Below, in pieces: positions 46,423 to 60,945 of a stretch of DNA of 64,000 bases. Both the position numbers and the translations under genes were made by a program. Source of the stretch: Enterobacter chengduensis (lineage in GTDB: Bacteria; Pseudomonadota; Gammaproteobacteria; Enterobacterales; Enterobacteriaceae); the NCBI RefSeq assembly GCF_001984825.2, contig NZ_CP043318.1:4588001-4652000 (forward strand). The letters are read 5' to 3'. The notes under the pieces were generated by a model that made no database searches, was not told the origin of the DNA, and saw nothing but the letters and a program-made list of their open reading frames with translations. The stretch's first letter is position 1, and each line of letters starts with the position of its first letter.

Positions 46423-46617
46423 TTAGGCGATCTCTTTGTATTCCGGGATCTGCATCAGTTCGTCCTGCATGATCTCTCGCGCAGCACGTACACATTTACC
46501 GCATTGATTTCCCACTGGAACAAATTTGCGAAGCTGCTGGAATGACTGGGGCTGAAACTGGCGAACGGCCTGACGTATTTTTTTGTCGCTTACACCATTA
46601 CATAAACAAACGTACAT
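46423..46617 (-). CDS. bfd: Bacterioferritin-associated ferredoxin
   Basis: This 64-residue BFD-like [2Fe-2S] protein has four cysteines: CLCNG at the N-terminus and CGKCVRAARE further on. It reduces the Bfr core to mobilise iron. A Fur-type box lies upstream and bfr follows. Confidence 0.95.
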   Translation of the reverse strand: MYVCLCNGVSDKKIRQAVRQFQPQSFQQLRKFVPVGNQCGKCVRAAREIMQDELMQIPEYKEIA

Positions 46618-46652
46618 AGAGACTCCCGTTCAAATTATGCGCAAAGTGTAAG

Positions 46653-46667
46653 TGAGAATGGTTATGA
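46653..46667 (-). promoter_or_regulatory. Fur box upstream of bfd
   Basis: TGAGAATGGTTATGA matches the 7-1-7 Fur consensus TGATAATNATTATCA with three mismatches. It lies 36 bp upstream of bfd. Iron-starvation induction of bfd through Fur is established in E. coli. Confidence 0.7.
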
Positions 46668-46713
46668 TTACAATAGCACAAGCGCCAGAATACAGTGCGG
46701 GAGGAGGCAAAAA

Positions 46714-50177
<3,464 letters not shown>

Positions 50178-50261
50178 TTATATCTTTAGGCGTTCAGTTA
50201 AGTTACCCAGAGCGGGCGGCTTCTCTGAAGCGCCCGCCTGGTGACTAAGACTCCGAAGGGA

Positions 50262-50747
<486 letters not shown>

Positions 50748-50828
50748 TTAATTCAGGATTGTCCAAAACTCAAAGAGTTTAGTGTGACATTAAGATAAAT
50801 CAGTTTGGCCTTACTTAACGGAGAACCA

Positions 50829-51306
<478 letters not shown>

Positions 51307-51327
51307 GAAATATACAGCGATCTCAAA

Positions 51328-51615
51328 TCACCAGTTCATTTGACTGGCATGCGTCACAGTAAGATTGACGAAATCAGTATAGCCAACCACGTCAACTTTG
51401 GCTGAAATTTGACCAGAAAGACCCCGCGCATCCAGATCGTCTTTCAGCGCAGAGACTGTTATGGGGGCATTCGTGAGAATTTCAACGAAACGGCTGCCTT
51501 CCAGCGCGGCAAGCACACCGTCCTGAATAAGCAGCACATGGTCACCTTCGCGCAGCATGCTCAGCAGCGTGTCGGTATCACATTGCCACGGTGAATGGCT
51601 CAGAGTGTGGAGCAT
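51328..51615 (-). CDS. tusB: Sulfurtransferase complex subunit TusB
   Basis: This 95-residue DsrH-family protein starts [21 protein letters not shown]. With TusC and TusD it forms the (BCD)2 complex that passes sulfur from TusA to TusE for 2-thiouridine at tRNA position 34. It follows tusC by 7 bp. Confidence 0.95.
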   Translation of the reverse strand: MLHTLSHSPWQCDTDTLLSMLREGDHVLLIQDGVLAALEGSRFVEILTNAPITVSALKDDLDARGLSGQISAKVDVVGYTDFVNLTVTHASQMNW

Positions 51616-51622
51616 GGCAGCC

Positions 51623-51982
51623 TCAGAAAGTCAGAACGGTATCGTAGTGGGAAAGCTGTTCGCGCAATGCAGCAGAAGACAGGACCGTCGCATCCAGCAC
51701 GAAAGGCGTCTTCTCATCCAACCCGCGAGCGGCCAGGGAGTCGGCGCAGAGATAGAACGTGTCGATATCGTAAAGCGGTAAGACCTTGAACGTCGCGATG
51801 TAATCACGTGCCAGAATGGCCTGCGGCTGTTGGCCTGCAAGAAGCTGAAACACCCCGTCGCCCAAAAAGAAGACGCCGATATCTTCGGTCAGCGCGGACG
51901 TCGCGAGTAACGCATCCAGCCCCTCTCGGCCGGAAGCGCTGCCGTGCGGCGCAGAGGTAAATACAAATGCCACGCGCTTCAT
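51623..51982 (-). CDS. tusC: Sulfurtransferase complex subunit TusC
   Basis: This 119-residue DsrF-family protein has [27 protein letters not shown] at the start. It is a structural subunit of TusBCD. Its start overlaps the tusD stop by one base. Confidence 0.95.
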   Translation of the reverse strand: MKRVAFVFTSAPHGSASGREGLDALLATSALTEDIGVFFLGDGVFQLLAGQQPQAILARDYIATFKVLPLYDIDTFYLCADSLAARGLDEKTPFVLDATVLSSAALREQLSHYDTVLTF

Positions 51983-52368
51983 CAGAACTGCACCACTCTG
52001 TCGCAGGTTAATGCCGCCTGCGCCAGTGCCCCCAGACCACTCAACGAAAAACCGGGCTGCAGGTTAGAACCCGATAAACCAAGGCGCTCGGCTTCGGTAG
52101 CATCGGTCACACCGCGGCGCAGTGCTGCTGCAACGCAGATGTGCAGTTCTACGCCCTGTTTTTCGTTTAATGCCTGCCAGGCGCGCACCAGATCAAACTC
52201 GTCGCTCGCCGGGGACGTAAACTGATTCGCGTTATACACCCCTTCCCGATAGAAGAAGACGCTTGCCAGCTCATGCCCGGCCGCCACTAGCGCATGCGCA
52301 AACTGCAGCGCGCTGCTGGCCTGCTGAGTCCCGTACGCCGGGCCCGTCACCATTAACGCAAAACGCAT
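51982..52368 (-). CDS. tusD: Sulfurtransferase complex subunit TusD
   Basis: This 128-residue DsrE-family protein has the sulfur-carrying active-site Cys in [15 protein letters not shown] (near residue 78). It accepts persulfide from TusA. Start/stop overlap with yheO indicates translational coupling. Confidence 0.95.
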   Translation of the reverse strand: MRFALMVTGPAYGTQQASSALQFAHALVAAGHELASVFFYREGVYNANQFTSPASDEFDLVRAWQALNEKQGVELHICVAAALRRGVTDATEAERLGLSGSNLQPGFSLSGLGALAQAALTCDRVVQF

Positions 52369-53090
52369 TACTTGTCTTGCCCCAGGAAATCACCGCTTTT
52401 GAACTGGCGAATGTAGAGGTAGACCGTGTGCTTGGAGATGTTCAGACGATCGGCCACCTGGTTGATGGCGTCTTTAATATCAAAAATCCCTTTTTCATAG
52501 AGATTGAGCACGATCTGGCGATTCTTGGCATTGTTCGAGACGTTGCGATCGGCATTCACCTCTTCAATCGTAAACTCAAGCGTCTGCGTCACCAGATCTT
52601 CAACGGAGGAGGCAAAGTTAACGGAGGAGCCCACATCCGGCGTTTCTGGAGGAATAAAGGTGCTCATGATTTGCGAGAATGGCACATCAAGATTCATGTT
52701 GATGCACAGCAGCCCAATCACACGATGCTCGCGGTTTCGAATCGCAATGGTTTCTGACTTCATCAGCACGCCGCTTTTGGCGCGAGTGAAATAGCATTTG
52801 GAGACGCTGCTGTCCGCGCCGGTCATGTCATGCAACATACGCAATGCAAGGTCGGTAATAGGCGAACCAATTTTACGGCCAGTATGCTCACCATTCGCAA
52901 TACGGATGGCGGAGCACTTCAGATCTTGCAGGGAGTGCAATACGATTTCGCAGTGGGAGCCAATGAGCATCGCTAACCCGTCCACTACCGCTTCGTAGGA
53001 TTTCAGAATATCGAAGTCGGTCTGATCGAAAGGACGTTGATCCAGCAAATCAAGTTCACTGGTTTCGTTGGTTAAAAGCGACCTGGACAT
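52368..53090 (-). CDS. yheO: YheO-like PAS / HTH DNA-binding protein
   Basis: This 240-residue protein has an N-terminal YheO-type PAS domain ([24 protein letters not shown] to about residue 135) and a C-terminal helix-turn-helix ([26 protein letters not shown]). It is probably a transcription regulator; targets are unknown. It overlaps tusD by one base, so it is co-transcribed with the tRNA thiolation genes. Confidence 0.92.
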   Translation of the reverse strand: MSRSLLTNETSELDLLDQRPFDQTDFDILKSYEAVVDGLAMLIGSHCEIVLHSLQDLKCSAIRIANGEHTGRKIGSPITDLALRMLHDMTGADSSVSKCYFTRAKSGVLMKSETIAIRNREHRVIGLLCINMNLDVPFSQIMSTFIPPETPDVGSSVNFASSVEDLVTQTLEFTIEEVNADRNVSNNAKNRQIVLNLYEKGIFDIKDAINQVADRLNISKHTVYLYIRQFKSGDFLGQDK

Positions 53091-53216
53091 GAAAAAAACA
53101 CTCCTTTTCAGGAGCCTGTCGTTAGGTTTTCAGGGCAGGCTCATTATCTACACGGACAACTAAATTAATACAGCGTGCCTAACGCTTTCCAGTGTTAATT
53201 ATATCTGCCCCACAAT

Positions 53217-53252
53217 AAAAAACCGCCGCCTTAAAGGCGGCGGTTTTTTTTT
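53217..53252 (-). terminator. Terminator after fkpA
   Basis: AAAAAACCGCCGCC pairs with GGCGGCGGTTTTTT around TTAAA. It lies 6 bp past the fkpA stop; on the minus strand the A-side becomes the T-tail. It separates fkpA from yheO. Confidence 0.92.
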
Positions 53253-53257
53253 CAGCA

Positions 53258-54076
53258 TTACTTCTTAGCAGCAGCGGCTTTATCGTCAGCCGGTGCGTCT
53301 GCTTTGGCATCCGCTTTCGGTGCCGGTTTGATGTCCAGCAGCTCTACGTCGAAGACCAGCGTAGAGTTAGCAGGGATCCCCGGAACGCCGGTTTTGCCAT
53401 AGGCCAGATCCGGTGGGATAACCATCTTGATCTTGCCGCCTTTCTTGATGTTTTTCAGGCCTTCGGTCCAGCCTGGGATCACACCGTCAAGACGGAAGGA
53501 GAGCGGCTCACCGCGGGTGTAAGAGTTGTCGAACTCTTTACCGTCGATCAGCGTACCCTTGTAGTTCACCACAACGGTGTCGCTGTCTTTAGGCGCATCG
53601 CCGGTGCCTTCTTTCTCAACTTTGTACACCAGGCCAGTAGAAGAGGTTTTCACACCCTTCTCTTTAGCAAAGGTATCGCGGAAGGCTTTGCCCTTCGCTT
53701 CGTTGTCTTTCGCGTCCGCGTCCATCTTGGTCTGCGCGGCACCCTTCACGCGCGCTTCGAACGCCTGCAGAGTCTGTTCAATTTCCTGGTCAGACAGCTT
53801 GCTCTTATCTGCAAATGCGTCCTGAACGCCGGCGATCAGCTGAGCTTTATCCAGTTTGATGCCCAGCTTCTCTTGTTCTTTCAGAGAGTTTTCCATGTAA
53901 CGGCCCAGAGATGCGCCCAGTGCGTAGGCGGATTTCTGGTCGTCATTTTTGAACGCCGCTTTGCTGTCTGCAGTGGCAGCAGGCTTCGCAGCAGTATCAG
54001 CAGCGAATGACAGCGGCGCGTTCAGCGCAACAGCCATCGTCGTCGCCAGCAGCGTTACTTTAAACAGTGATTTCAT
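53258..54076 (-). CDS. fkpA: Periplasmic FKBP-type peptidyl-prolyl isomerase FkpA
   Basis: This 272-residue protein has a signal peptide (cleavage predicted after SFA near residue 25) and an alpha-helical dimerisation domain to about residue 140. An FKBP domain follows (VVVNYKGTLIDGKEFDNSY, GWTEGLKNIKKGGK, IPPDLAYG), then an Ala/Lys/Asp-rich tail. It is an envelope chaperone. A sigma-E-type promoter lies upstream. Confidence 0.97.
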   Translation of the reverse strand: MKSLFKVTLLATTMAVALNAPLSFAADTAAKPAATADSKAAFKNDDQKSAYALGASLGRYMENSLKEQEKLGIKLDKAQLIAGVQDAFADKSKLSDQEIEQTLQAFEARVKGAAQTKMDADAKDNEAKGKAFRDTFAKEKGVKTSSTGLVYKVEKEGTGDAPKDSDTVVVNYKGTLIDGKEFDNSYTRGEPLSFRLDGVIPGWTEGLKNIKKGGKIKMVIPPDLAYGKTGVPGIPANSTLVFDVELLDIKPAPKADAKADAPADDKAAAAKK

Positions 54077-54190
54077 CCATATCTCCAGGGCCTGGGGACT
54101 CTCACCCCAGCGTTAAACGTAAATGAGTGACGTACTATAAAACGTTGCAGAAGAAATCTACAGACAGACACGTCCAATTCTCGCCACTTT

Positions 54191-54218
54191 TCAGACTATT
54201 TTTGTTTAAATAAGTTTC
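54191..54218 (-). promoter_or_regulatory. Sigma-E promoter of fkpA
   Basis: The minus strand has GAAACTT (54212-54218), a 16-bp spacer and TCTGA (54191-54195), matching the RpoE consensus. It lies about 115 bp upstream of fkpA. E. coli fkpA is an established sigma-E regulon member. Confidence 0.8.
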
Positions 54219-54313
54219 TTGTCAGGGGATGCGAACTGTACTTAGGGATAAACTCGGTTAAACTGCGCCGCCGCTGGGCCATTTTGGCGAATCTGAAATA
54301 AACGAGGTGAATG

Positions 54314-54532
54314 ATGAAGGATACAGCAATAGAAGCGAGACTGGCTGAGCTGGAAAGCCGCCTGGCTTTTCAGGACATCACCATCGAAGAGCTAAACCAG
54401 ACCGTGACCGCCCATGAGCTCGAAATGGCAAAATTGCGGGACCATATGCGCCTGCTGACGGAAAAGCTGAAAGCTACACAGCCGTCAAACATTGCCTCTC
54501 AGTCAGAAGAGACGCCCCCCCCTCATTATTGA
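54314..54532 (+). CDS. slyX: SlyX family protein
   Basis: This 72-residue coiled-coil protein ([23 protein letters not shown]) ends in PPPHY. Two adjacent ATGs exist at 54311 and 54314; the second gives the E. coli length and a better 6-bp gap to GAGG. Function unknown. It is divergent from fkpA and convergent with slyD. Confidence 0.93.
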   Translation: MKDTAIEARLAELESRLAFQDITIEELNQTVTAHELEMAKLRDHMRLLTEKLKATQPSNIASQSEETPPPHY

Positions 54533-54537
54533 GGCGT

Positions 54538-54566
54538 AAAAAAAGCGGGAGTTCCCCGCTTTTTTT
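54538..54566 (+). terminator. Terminator after slyX
   Basis: AAAAAAAGCGGGG-type arms pair with CCCCGCTTTTTTT across a short loop. It lies 5 bp past slyX. Confidence 0.92.
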
Positions 54567-54568
54567 GT

Positions 54569-54597
54569 GCCCGGTGGCGCGAAGCTTACCGGGCCTA
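54569..54597. repeat. REP element between slyX and slyD
   Basis: GCCCGGTGGCGCGAAGCTTACCGGGCCTA is a REP-type imperfect palindrome between convergent genes. Confidence 0.7.
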
Positions 54598-54614
54598 CCT
54601 ACCCATGGCAGGTA

Positions 54615-55199
54615 TTAGTGACAGCCGCAGCCGCCGTTACCGCAACCGCCTTTACCGTGGTCGTGACCATGGTCGTGGCCGTGACCACCGCAGCAGCCGT
54701 CATGACCGTGATCGTGGTCATGGTCGTGACCGTGCGCACCATGAACGTGGCCATGAGCCAGCTCTTCTTCGGTCGCTTCACGGATCGCAACAACTTCTAC
54801 GTTGAACTTCAGGTTCTGACCGGCCAGCATGTGGTTGCCGTCAACCACAACGTGGTCGTCTTCCACTTCGGTGATCTCAACAGGAACCGGGCCCTGGTCA
54901 GTTTCAGCCAGGAAGCGCATGCCAACCTGCAGTTCGTCAACGCCCATGAACACGTCTTTAGGAACGCGCTGAACCAGGTTGTCGTCATATTGACCGTAAG
55001 CGTCGTTCGCGCCCACAGCAACGTCAAATTTGTCGCCAACTTCATGACCTTCCAGCGCAGTTTCCAGGCCGGAAATCAGGGAGCCGTGACCATGCAGGTA
55101 GTCAAGCGGCGCACTCACCGGAGACTCATCAACCAACACACCGTCTTCTGTACGTACCTGATAGGCCAGGCTGACCACCAGGTCTTTTGCTACTTTCAT
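54615..55199 (-). CDS. slyD: FKBP-type isomerase and metallochaperone SlyD
   Basis: This 194-residue protein has a split FKBP domain (VVSLAYQVRTEDGVLVDESP; LVSAL-type core), an insert-in-flap chaperone domain (about residues 70-125) and a His/Cys/Asp-rich tail from about residue 150 that binds Ni and Zn. It assists folding and [NiFe]-hydrogenase maturation. The antisense His/Arg-rich frames here are shadows of that tail. Confidence 0.96.
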   Translation of the reverse strand: MKVAKDLVVSLAYQVRTEDGVLVDESPVSAPLDYLHGHGSLISGLETALEGHEVGDKFDVAVGANDAYGQYDDNLVQRVPKDVFMGVDELQVGMRFLAETDQGPVPVEITEVEDDHVVVDGNHMLAGQNLKFNVEVVAIREATEEELAHGHVHGAHGHDHDHDHGHDGCCGGHGHDHGHDHGKGGCGNGGCGCH

Positions 55200-55293
55200 G
55201 ATATCTCCTGAGCGTGGGAAAATTGCTGGCGCAGATTGTAGCGGAAATCTGCACCCGTGTACCCTTTAGCTTAAAAAAACTCAGGGCATATCG

Positions 55294-55494
55294 CTAGTCC
55301 GGATGAAAAATGCCGATCACTTGCTCTTCTTTGCGAACGTGATCGCGAGCCTCTTTGTCGGCCTCACGCATCTGGTGACCGCACTTAACACACTCAACAA
55401 CATCAATATTATTTTCCCGCCACATCGCCAGCGTATCTTGCGCCTGGCAGGACGGGCACTTTGCACCCGCGATAAAGCGTTTACGTACAGCCAT
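55294..55494 (-). CDS. yheV: Zinc-ribbon protein YheV
   Basis: This 66-residue protein has a CPSC and CVKCG zinc ribbon (residues 13-41) and a charged tail. Function unknown. It lies 13 bp downstream of kefB and is conserved at this site. Confidence 0.92.
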   Translation of the reverse strand: MAVRKRFIAGAKCPSCQAQDTLAMWRENNIDVVECVKCGHQMREADKEARDHVRKEEQVIGIFHPD

Positions 55495-55507
55495 CTTTCG
55501 TTACCCT

Positions 55508-57313
55508 TTATTCAAATTCATCCCAGCCGTCAAGCTGGCGTCGTTCCTGTTGCATCTCGCGCTGGAAGATCTCCTCCAGCTCGCGACGCGCTTCCCGCAC
55601 GCGGGAGATCTGCGCCGTATCGGAATGGACCGGCATCAGCTCGCGCAGCATGCGCATATCCAGCCGACGAAAGTGCATCTGTGCGCGCTGCGCCTGATGC
55701 GGATGCATGCCCAGCGAGATCAGCGCTTTACGCCCCAGCTCCAGGGCACTGGAGAACGTCTCGCGGGAGAAGTGTTTCACACCCGCCTGCAGCAATTCGT
55801 GAGCTTCAACACGTCCCCGGGCACGCGCCAGAATATGCAGATGCGGGAAATGCTGCTGGCACAGATCCACCAGCTTCATCGTGTCTTCCGGATCGTTACA
55901 GGTAATCACGATGGACTCGGCCGCTTCAGCCCCCGCCGAGCGAAGCAGCTCAAGCTGAGTGGCATCGCCGTAATACACTTTATAGCCATATTTACGCATC
56001 AGGTTTACAGCGCTAATGTCCCTTTCCAGCACCGTAATGCGCATTTTGTTGGCCATCAGCAGGCGACCAATCACCTGCCCGAAACGGCCAAAGCCCACCA
56101 CAATCACCTGCGGCTTATCGTCTTCCACCCACGGAGCTTCATCTTCATCGTCCGTCGGATTCAGGCGCCGGGAAAGCAGCTTGTCCACCAGCTTCATCAG
56201 CAGCGGCGTGGTCATCATCGACAGCGTGACCGTCACCAGCAACAGCGCCATCTGATCGTCTTTAAACAGCTTCTGGGAGGAGGCGGTAGAGAACAGCACA
56301 AACGCGAACTCGCCCCCCTGGCTTAACACGCTGGCAAACTGCATGCGTTCCGAACTGCGCAAGCCGTAAATGCGCGCCATAACGTAAAGCACCAGCATTT
56401 TCACCGCCACCAGGATGGCGACGCTCACCACCACCCACAGCAGATGGGTATAGAGCACGCCAAGGTTGAGCGCCATTCCCACCGAAATAAAGAACAGGCC
56501 TAACAGCAGCCCCTTGAAGGGATCGATGGCAATTTCCAGCTCGTGCCGATACTCACTCTCCGCCAGCAGCACCCCGGCGATAAAGGTCCCGAGCGCCATC
56601 GACAGCCCCAGCGCATCCATAAACAGTGCCGATCCCAGCACCAGCAGCAGCGTCGCGGCGGTAAACACCTCGCGTACGCCCGATGCGGCAATAAAGCGAA
56701 ACACCGGACGTAACAGGAAACGTCCGCCAATCAGCATGCCCGCAAAGGCCAGCACCTTCATGGCGATTTTCGCCCAGTCGAAGTGGTCGTCGCCGGAGCC
56801 CGCCAGCAGCGGCACCAGCGCCAGCGCTGGGATCACCGCCAAATCCTGGAACAGCAGCACCGAAAAGCCCAGCTGACCGGCCTCGTTGCGGTTCATCCCC
56901 TTGTCGCGCATGAGCTGCAAGGCCATTGCCGTTGACGACATCGCCAGGCCTATCCCGCCAATTACCGCCGCCTGCCATGAAAAGTGGGTCAGCATTAACA
57001 GGCCGCCCAGGATCGCGGCGCTGAACACCACCTGGGCGGCGCCCACGCCAAAGATAGAGCGTCGGAGCTGCCACAATTTCGAGGGGTTCAGCTCCAGGCC
57101 GATGATGAACATCAGGAACACCACGCCCAGCTCGGAGAAATGGAGGATCTCATCCACGTCGCTGATGAATCCCAGTCCCCAGGGGCCAATGGCGATCCCC
57201 GCCAGCAGATACCCCAGCACCGCCCCGATGCCAATGCGGGCAGCGAGCGGTACCGCGACGACGGCCGCAAATAAAAACAGCACCCCGGCGAGGAGCAAAT
57301 TCGATCCTTCCAT
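55508..57313 (-). CDS. kefB: Glutathione-gated K+/H+ antiporter KefB
   Basis: This 601-residue protein has a 12-helix CPA2 antiporter domain (about 1-380). The cytosolic RCK/TrkA-N domain follows ([21 protein letters not shown] near residue 402), with a C-terminal regulatory region. It protects against electrophiles by K+ efflux and cytoplasmic acidification when glutathione adducts bind. The ATG at 57313 (MEGSNLL) is chosen; 12 further in-frame codons lie inside kefG. It overlaps the kefG stop by one base. Confidence 0.96.
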   Translation of the reverse strand: MEGSNLLLAGVLFLFAAVVAVPLAARIGIGAVLGYLLAGIAIGPWGLGFISDVDEILHFSELGVVFLMFIIGLELNPSKLWQLRRSIFGVGAAQVVFSAAILGGLLMLTHFSWQAAVIGGIGLAMSSTAMALQLMRDKGMNRNEAGQLGFSVLLFQDLAVIPALALVPLLAGSGDDHFDWAKIAMKVLAFAGMLIGGRFLLRPVFRFIAASGVREVFTAATLLLVLGSALFMDALGLSMALGTFIAGVLLAESEYRHELEIAIDPFKGLLLGLFFISVGMALNLGVLYTHLLWVVVSVAILVAVKMLVLYVMARIYGLRSSERMQFASVLSQGGEFAFVLFSTASSQKLFKDDQMALLLVTVTLSMMTTPLLMKLVDKLLSRRLNPTDDEDEAPWVEDDKPQVIVVGFGRFGQVIGRLLMANKMRITVLERDISAVNLMRKYGYKVYYGDATQLELLRSAGAEAAESIVITCNDPEDTMKLVDLCQQHFPHLHILARARGRVEAHELLQAGVKHFSRETFSSALELGRKALISLGMHPHQAQRAQMHFRRLDMRMLRELMPVHSDTAQISRVREARRELEEIFQREMQQERRQLDGWDEFE

Positions 57314-57867
57314 TAACGACCTCCTGCCGGAATCGGTGACGCCAGCCATTCACCATAGGCTCTGGCGTGGCTTGCCAGCTCTTTTGGATCCTGACGTCGG
57401 GCCCAGTAGACGATAATCGGGCTCATCCAGTGCATACGGCACATCGCCGCCGTCAGTTCGAATGGCCGCAATATGTCGCTCATCGGATAACGGTTCAGCC
57501 CGTCGTGGCGGTAAGCGCTTTCGGGTTCACCGGTCGTAATCACGCTACGCCAGTACTTTCCCGCCAGCTGGTTGCCCCCCACCCCGCTGGAGAAGCCCCG
57601 GCTCAGCACGCGGTCCAGCCACTCCTTAAGCAGCGCCGGACAGCTGTAGGTATAAAGCGGATGCTGGAACACAATCACGTCATGCTGACGCAGCAGCTCC
57701 TGCTCGTGAGGAATATCAATAAAGAAATCAGGATAGTGCGCGTAGAGATCGTGCACCGTGACGTTACTGAGCTGTGTGGCCGGCTTAAGCAGCACCCGGT
57801 TCGCCACCGAGTCCTGAGATTCCGGATGGGCATACAGCAGCAGCACTTTTGCTGTCTGAGACATCAT
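57313..57867 (-). CDS. kefG: KefB ancillary flavodoxin-like quinone reductase KefG
   Basis: This 184-residue flavodoxin-fold protein has the NQO1-type [15 protein letters not shown] and [20 protein letters not shown] motifs. It binds KefB and is required for full activity. It is translationally coupled to kefB and starts divergently from yheS. Confidence 0.96.
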   Translation of the reverse strand: MMSQTAKVLLLYAHPESQDSVANRVLLKPATQLSNVTVHDLYAHYPDFFIDIPHEQELLRQHDVIVFQHPLYTYSCPALLKEWLDRVLSRGFSSGVGGNQLAGKYWRSVITTGEPESAYRHDGLNRYPMSDILRPFELTAAMCRMHWMSPIIVYWARRQDPKELASHARAYGEWLASPIPAGGR

Positions 57868-58002
57868 TCCCCTCCCGGTCTTGTTTCTGTTTTTGTGTAT
57901 CGTCGCTGTTTTGGGCTACCATGGCGGCCCGGTGCGGAAAATGGCCCACACCTTACATTATCATAATGACAAATTAACATAGTCGGAACATACGGCGCTT
58001 CT

Positions 58003-59907
58003 ATGATTGTTTTCTCCTCGTTACAAATTCGTCGCGGCGTGCGCGTCCTGCTGGATAACGCCACTGCTACCATCAACCCGGGCCAAAAGGTGGGTCTGGT
58101 CGGCAAAAACGGCTGTGGTAAATCCACGCTGCTGGCGTTGCTGAAAAACGAGATTAGCGCGGATGGCGGTAACTTCACCTTCCCGGGGAACTGGCAGCTC
58201 GCCTGGGTGAACCAGGAGACGCCAGCCCTGAGCGAACCGGCACTCGACTATGTTATTGACGGCGACCGGGAATACCGCAAGCTCGAGGCGGAACTTAACG
58301 CCGCTAATGAGCGCAACGACGGCCACGCCATCGCCACCGTTCACGGCAAGCTGGACGCCATTGACGCGTGGACCATTCGCTCCCGCGCCTCCAGCCTGCT
58401 GCACGGCCTGGGCTTCAGCAATGAACAGCTGGAACGCCCGGTCAGCGACTTCTCCGGCGGCTGGCGTATGCGCCTCAACCTGGCGCAGGCGCTGATCTGC
58501 CGCTCTGACCTGCTGCTGCTCGATGAACCGACTAACCACCTCGATCTCGATGCGGTTATTTGGCTGGAGAAGTGGCTCAAGAGCTATCAGGGCACTCTGA
58601 TTCTGATCTCCCACGACCGGGACTTCCTCGACCCGGTGGTGGATAAAATCATTCATATCGAACAGCAAACGATGTTCGAGTACACCGGCAACTACAGCTC
58701 CTTCGAGCGCCAGCGCGCGACGCGTCTTGCCCAGCAGCAGTCCATGTACGAAAGCCAGCAGCAGCGCGTGGCGCACCTGCAGAGCTTTGTGGATCGCTTC
58801 AAGGCCAAGGCGTCAAAAGCCAAGCAGGCCCAGAGCCGCATCAAGATGCTGGAGCGCATGGAGATGATCGCCCCGGCGCACGTGGATAACCCGTTCCACT
58901 TCAGCTTCCGCGCGCCGGAAAGCCTGCCGAATCCGCTGCTAAAAATGGAGAAGGTGAGCGCGGGCTATGCCGACCGCATCATTCTCGACTCCATCAAGCT
59001 CAACCTGGTGCCGGGTTCACGTATTGGCCTGCTGGGGCGCAACGGTGCCGGTAAATCGACGCTGATCAAGCTGCTGGCGGGCGAGCTTAACCCGGTCAAG
59101 GGTGAAATCGGCCTGGCGAAGGGCATCAAGCTGGGCTACTTCGCCCAGCATCAGCTGGAATTTTTACGCGCGGATGAATCCCCGATTCAGCACCTCGCGC
59201 GCCTGGCGCCGCAGGAGATGGAGCAGAAGCTGCGCGACTATCTCGGCGGCTTCGGCTTCCAGGGCGATAAGGTCACCGAAAACACCGAGCGTTTCTCCGG
59301 CGGCGAAAAAGCCCGCCTGGTGCTGGCGCTGATCGTCTGGCAGCGCCCGAACCTGCTGCTGCTCGATGAACCGACCAACCACCTGGATCTCGACATGCGT
59401 CAGGCGCTGACCGAAGCGCTGATCGAGTTCGAAGGCGCGCTGGTGGTGGTGTCGCACGATCGTCACCTGATCCGCTCCACCACGGACGATCTCTACCTGG
59501 TGCACGACGGCAAAGTCGAACCGTTCGACGGCGATCTGGAAGACTACCAGCAGTGGCTGACGGACGTGCAGAAGCAGGAGAACCAGCCGGAGGAGTCGGC
59601 AAAAGATAACGCCAACAGCGCGCAGGCGCGTAAGGACCAGAAGCGCCGGGAAGCGGAGCTGCGCACCCAGACGCAGCCGCTGCGTAAGGAGATTGCCCGT
59701 CTCGAAAAGGAGATGGAAAAGCTCAACGCCACGCTTGCGGCCGTAGAAGAGAAGCTCGGCGACAGCGGTCTGTATGACCAGAGCCGTAAAGCGGAACTGA
59801 CGGACTGCCTGCAAACCCAGGCGAAGACCAAATCGAGCCTTGAAGAGTGTGAGATGTCATGGCTCGACGCGCAGGAACAGCTGGAAGCGATGCTGCAGGC
59901 CGACTAA
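58003..59907 (+). CDS. yheS: ABC-F family ATPase YheS
   Basis: This 634-residue soluble protein has two ABC domains. The first has GLVGKNGCGKST near residue 30 and DFSGGWRMRLNLAQAL with DLLLLDEPTNHLD. The second has GLLGRNGAGKST near residue 344 and FSGGEKARLVLALI with LLLLDEPTNHLD. They are joined by the ABC-F P-site-tRNA linker, and a charged C-terminal coiled coil follows. No membrane segment. It is probably a ribosome-acting translation factor. yheT should follow in E. coli order; here mdcR follows by 15 bp. Confidence 0.95.
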   Translation: MIVFSSLQIRRGVRVLLDNATATINPGQKVGLVGKNGCGKSTLLALLKNEISADGGNFTFPGNWQLAWVNQETPALSEPALDYVIDGDREYRKLEAELNAANERNDGHAIATVHGKLDAIDAWTIRSRASSLLHGLGFSNEQLERPVSDFSGGWRMRLNLAQALICRSDLLLLDEPTNHLDLDAVIWLEKWLKSYQGTLILISHDRDFLDPVVDKIIHIEQQTMFEYTGNYSSFERQRATRLAQQQSMYESQQQRVAHLQSFVDRFKAKASKAKQAQSRIKMLERMEMIAPAHVDNPFHFSFRAPESLPNPLLKMEKVSAGYADRIILDSIKLNLVPGSRIGLLGRNGAGKSTLIKLLAGELNPVKGEIGLAKGIKLGYFAQHQLEFLRADESPIQHLARLAPQEMEQKLRDYLGGFGFQGDKVTENTERFSGGEKARLVLALIVWQRPNLLLLDEPTNHLDLDMRQALTEALIEFEGALVVVSHDRHLIRSTTDDLYLVHDGKVEPFDGDLEDYQQWLTDVQKQENQPEESAKDNANSAQARKDQKRREAELRTQTQPLRKEIARLEKEMEKLNATLAAVEEKLGDSGLYDQSRKAELTDCLQTQAKTKSSLEECEMSWLDAQEQLEAMLQAD

Positions 59908-59922
59908 CACGCCGGGAGAGCT

Positions 59923-60855
59923 ATGAGTTTCGATACCACGAGCGAGATTACGTTCCGCAAGCTCAGCATCTTCATGACGTTTATGGAGAAGGGGAATATC
60001 GCGCGCACCGCCGAAACGCTGGGCCTGAGCGGCGTCAGCGTGCACCGCGCGCTGCACACCCTGGAAGAGAACGTCCGCTGCCCGCTCTTTACCCACAAGG
60101 GGCGAAACCTGATTGCCCTGCCTTCCGCCTGGACGCTGCTGGAGTATTGCCAGGAGGTGATGCAGGTAATGGAGCGCGGGCTGGAAGAGTCGCGCAAAAT
60201 TGCCGGCATCGGCCAGGGGCGACTGCGCGTCGGTACGCTCTACTCGCTCACCCTGGAAACCGTCCCGCGCCTGATTATGGGCATGAAGCTGCGCCGCCCG
60301 GATCTGGAAATGGATCTGACGATGGGATCTAACGAAACGTTACTCCACATGCTGGATGACGGGTCGCTGGACGCCATATTGATCTCCATCTCCGAAAGCG
60401 ATATCGACCGCAATACCCTTGAGGTACTGCCGCTGTTCCATGACGACATATTCCTTGCCGCCCCCGCCTCCGCCACGCTGAACACCAGCGGGGCCGCGGA
60501 TCTGCGTGATTATAAAGACCAGAAATTTGTCGCCCTGGCGGAAGGGTTTGCTACCTACGCGGGCTTTCAGGAAGCGTTTCATATCGCCGGATTCGAGCCG
60601 GAGATCGTCACGCGCGTGAACGACATTTTCTCGATGCTGAGCCTGGTGCAGGCGGGCGTTGGCTTTACGCTGATGCCGGGCAGGATGAAGAAGGTGTATG
60701 AAAATTCGGTGCAGCTATTGAAGCTGGCGGAGCCGTACCAGATGCAGCAGCTGATTGCGATTGTCTTCGCCCGCAATCGCGAGCAGGATCCGAGCCTGCG
60801 CGCGCTCGCCGCCGAAGGGCGGATGTATGCGCGCAGCTTGCAGGATAGTGCGTGA
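59923..60855 (+). CDS. mdcR: LysR-family regulator of the malonate cluster, MdcR type
   Basis: This 310-residue regulator has an N-terminal winged HTH (FRKLSIFMTFMEKGNIARTAETLGLSGVSVHRALHTLEE) and a type-2 periplasmic-binding-like effector domain. Its place beside mdcH-mdcG-mdcF-mdcE identifies it as MdcR; malonate is the expected effector. It starts 15 bp after yheS with a GGGAGAG ribosome site and converges on mdcH. Confidence 0.88.
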   Translation: MSFDTTSEITFRKLSIFMTFMEKGNIARTAETLGLSGVSVHRALHTLEENVRCPLFTHKGRNLIALPSAWTLLEYCQEVMQVMERGLEESRKIAGIGQGRLRVGTLYSLTLETVPRLIMGMKLRRPDLEMDLTMGSNETLLHMLDDGSLDAILISISESDIDRNTLEVLPLFHDDIFLAAPASATLNTSGAADLRDYKDQKFVALAEGFATYAGFQEAFHIAGFEPEIVTRVNDIFSMLSLVQAGVGFTLMPGRMKKVYENSVQLLKLAEPYQMQQLIAIVFARNREQDPSLRALAAEGRMYARSLQDSA

Positions 60856-60860
60856 TGCCT

Positions 60861-60939
60861 TGCCGGGTGGCGCTGCGCTTACCCGGCCTACAAAACTACA
60901 ATTCGGGAGTAGGCCGGGTAAGCGCAGCGCCACCCGGCA
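60861..60939. repeat. Perfect inverted REP pair (BIME) between mdcR and mdcH
   Basis: A 30-nt REP unit at 60861-60890 (starts TGCCGGGTGG) is repeated as an exact inverted copy at 60910-60939, with 19 bp between. It fills the 90-bp gap between convergent genes and could act as a bidirectional RNA 3'-end stabiliser. Confidence 0.9.
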
Positions 60940-60945
60940 AAAAAC

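Noticed and set aside
54599..54805. His/Arg-rich and Val/Thr-rich open frames opposite the slyD 3' end
   Set aside because: They mirror the repetitive His-rich metal-binding tail of SlyD and have no independent support.
57314..57349. N-terminal 12-codon extension of kefB
   Set aside because: It lies inside kefG and is not part of the family N-terminus; the ATG at 57313 fits the KefB start and the one-base coupling.
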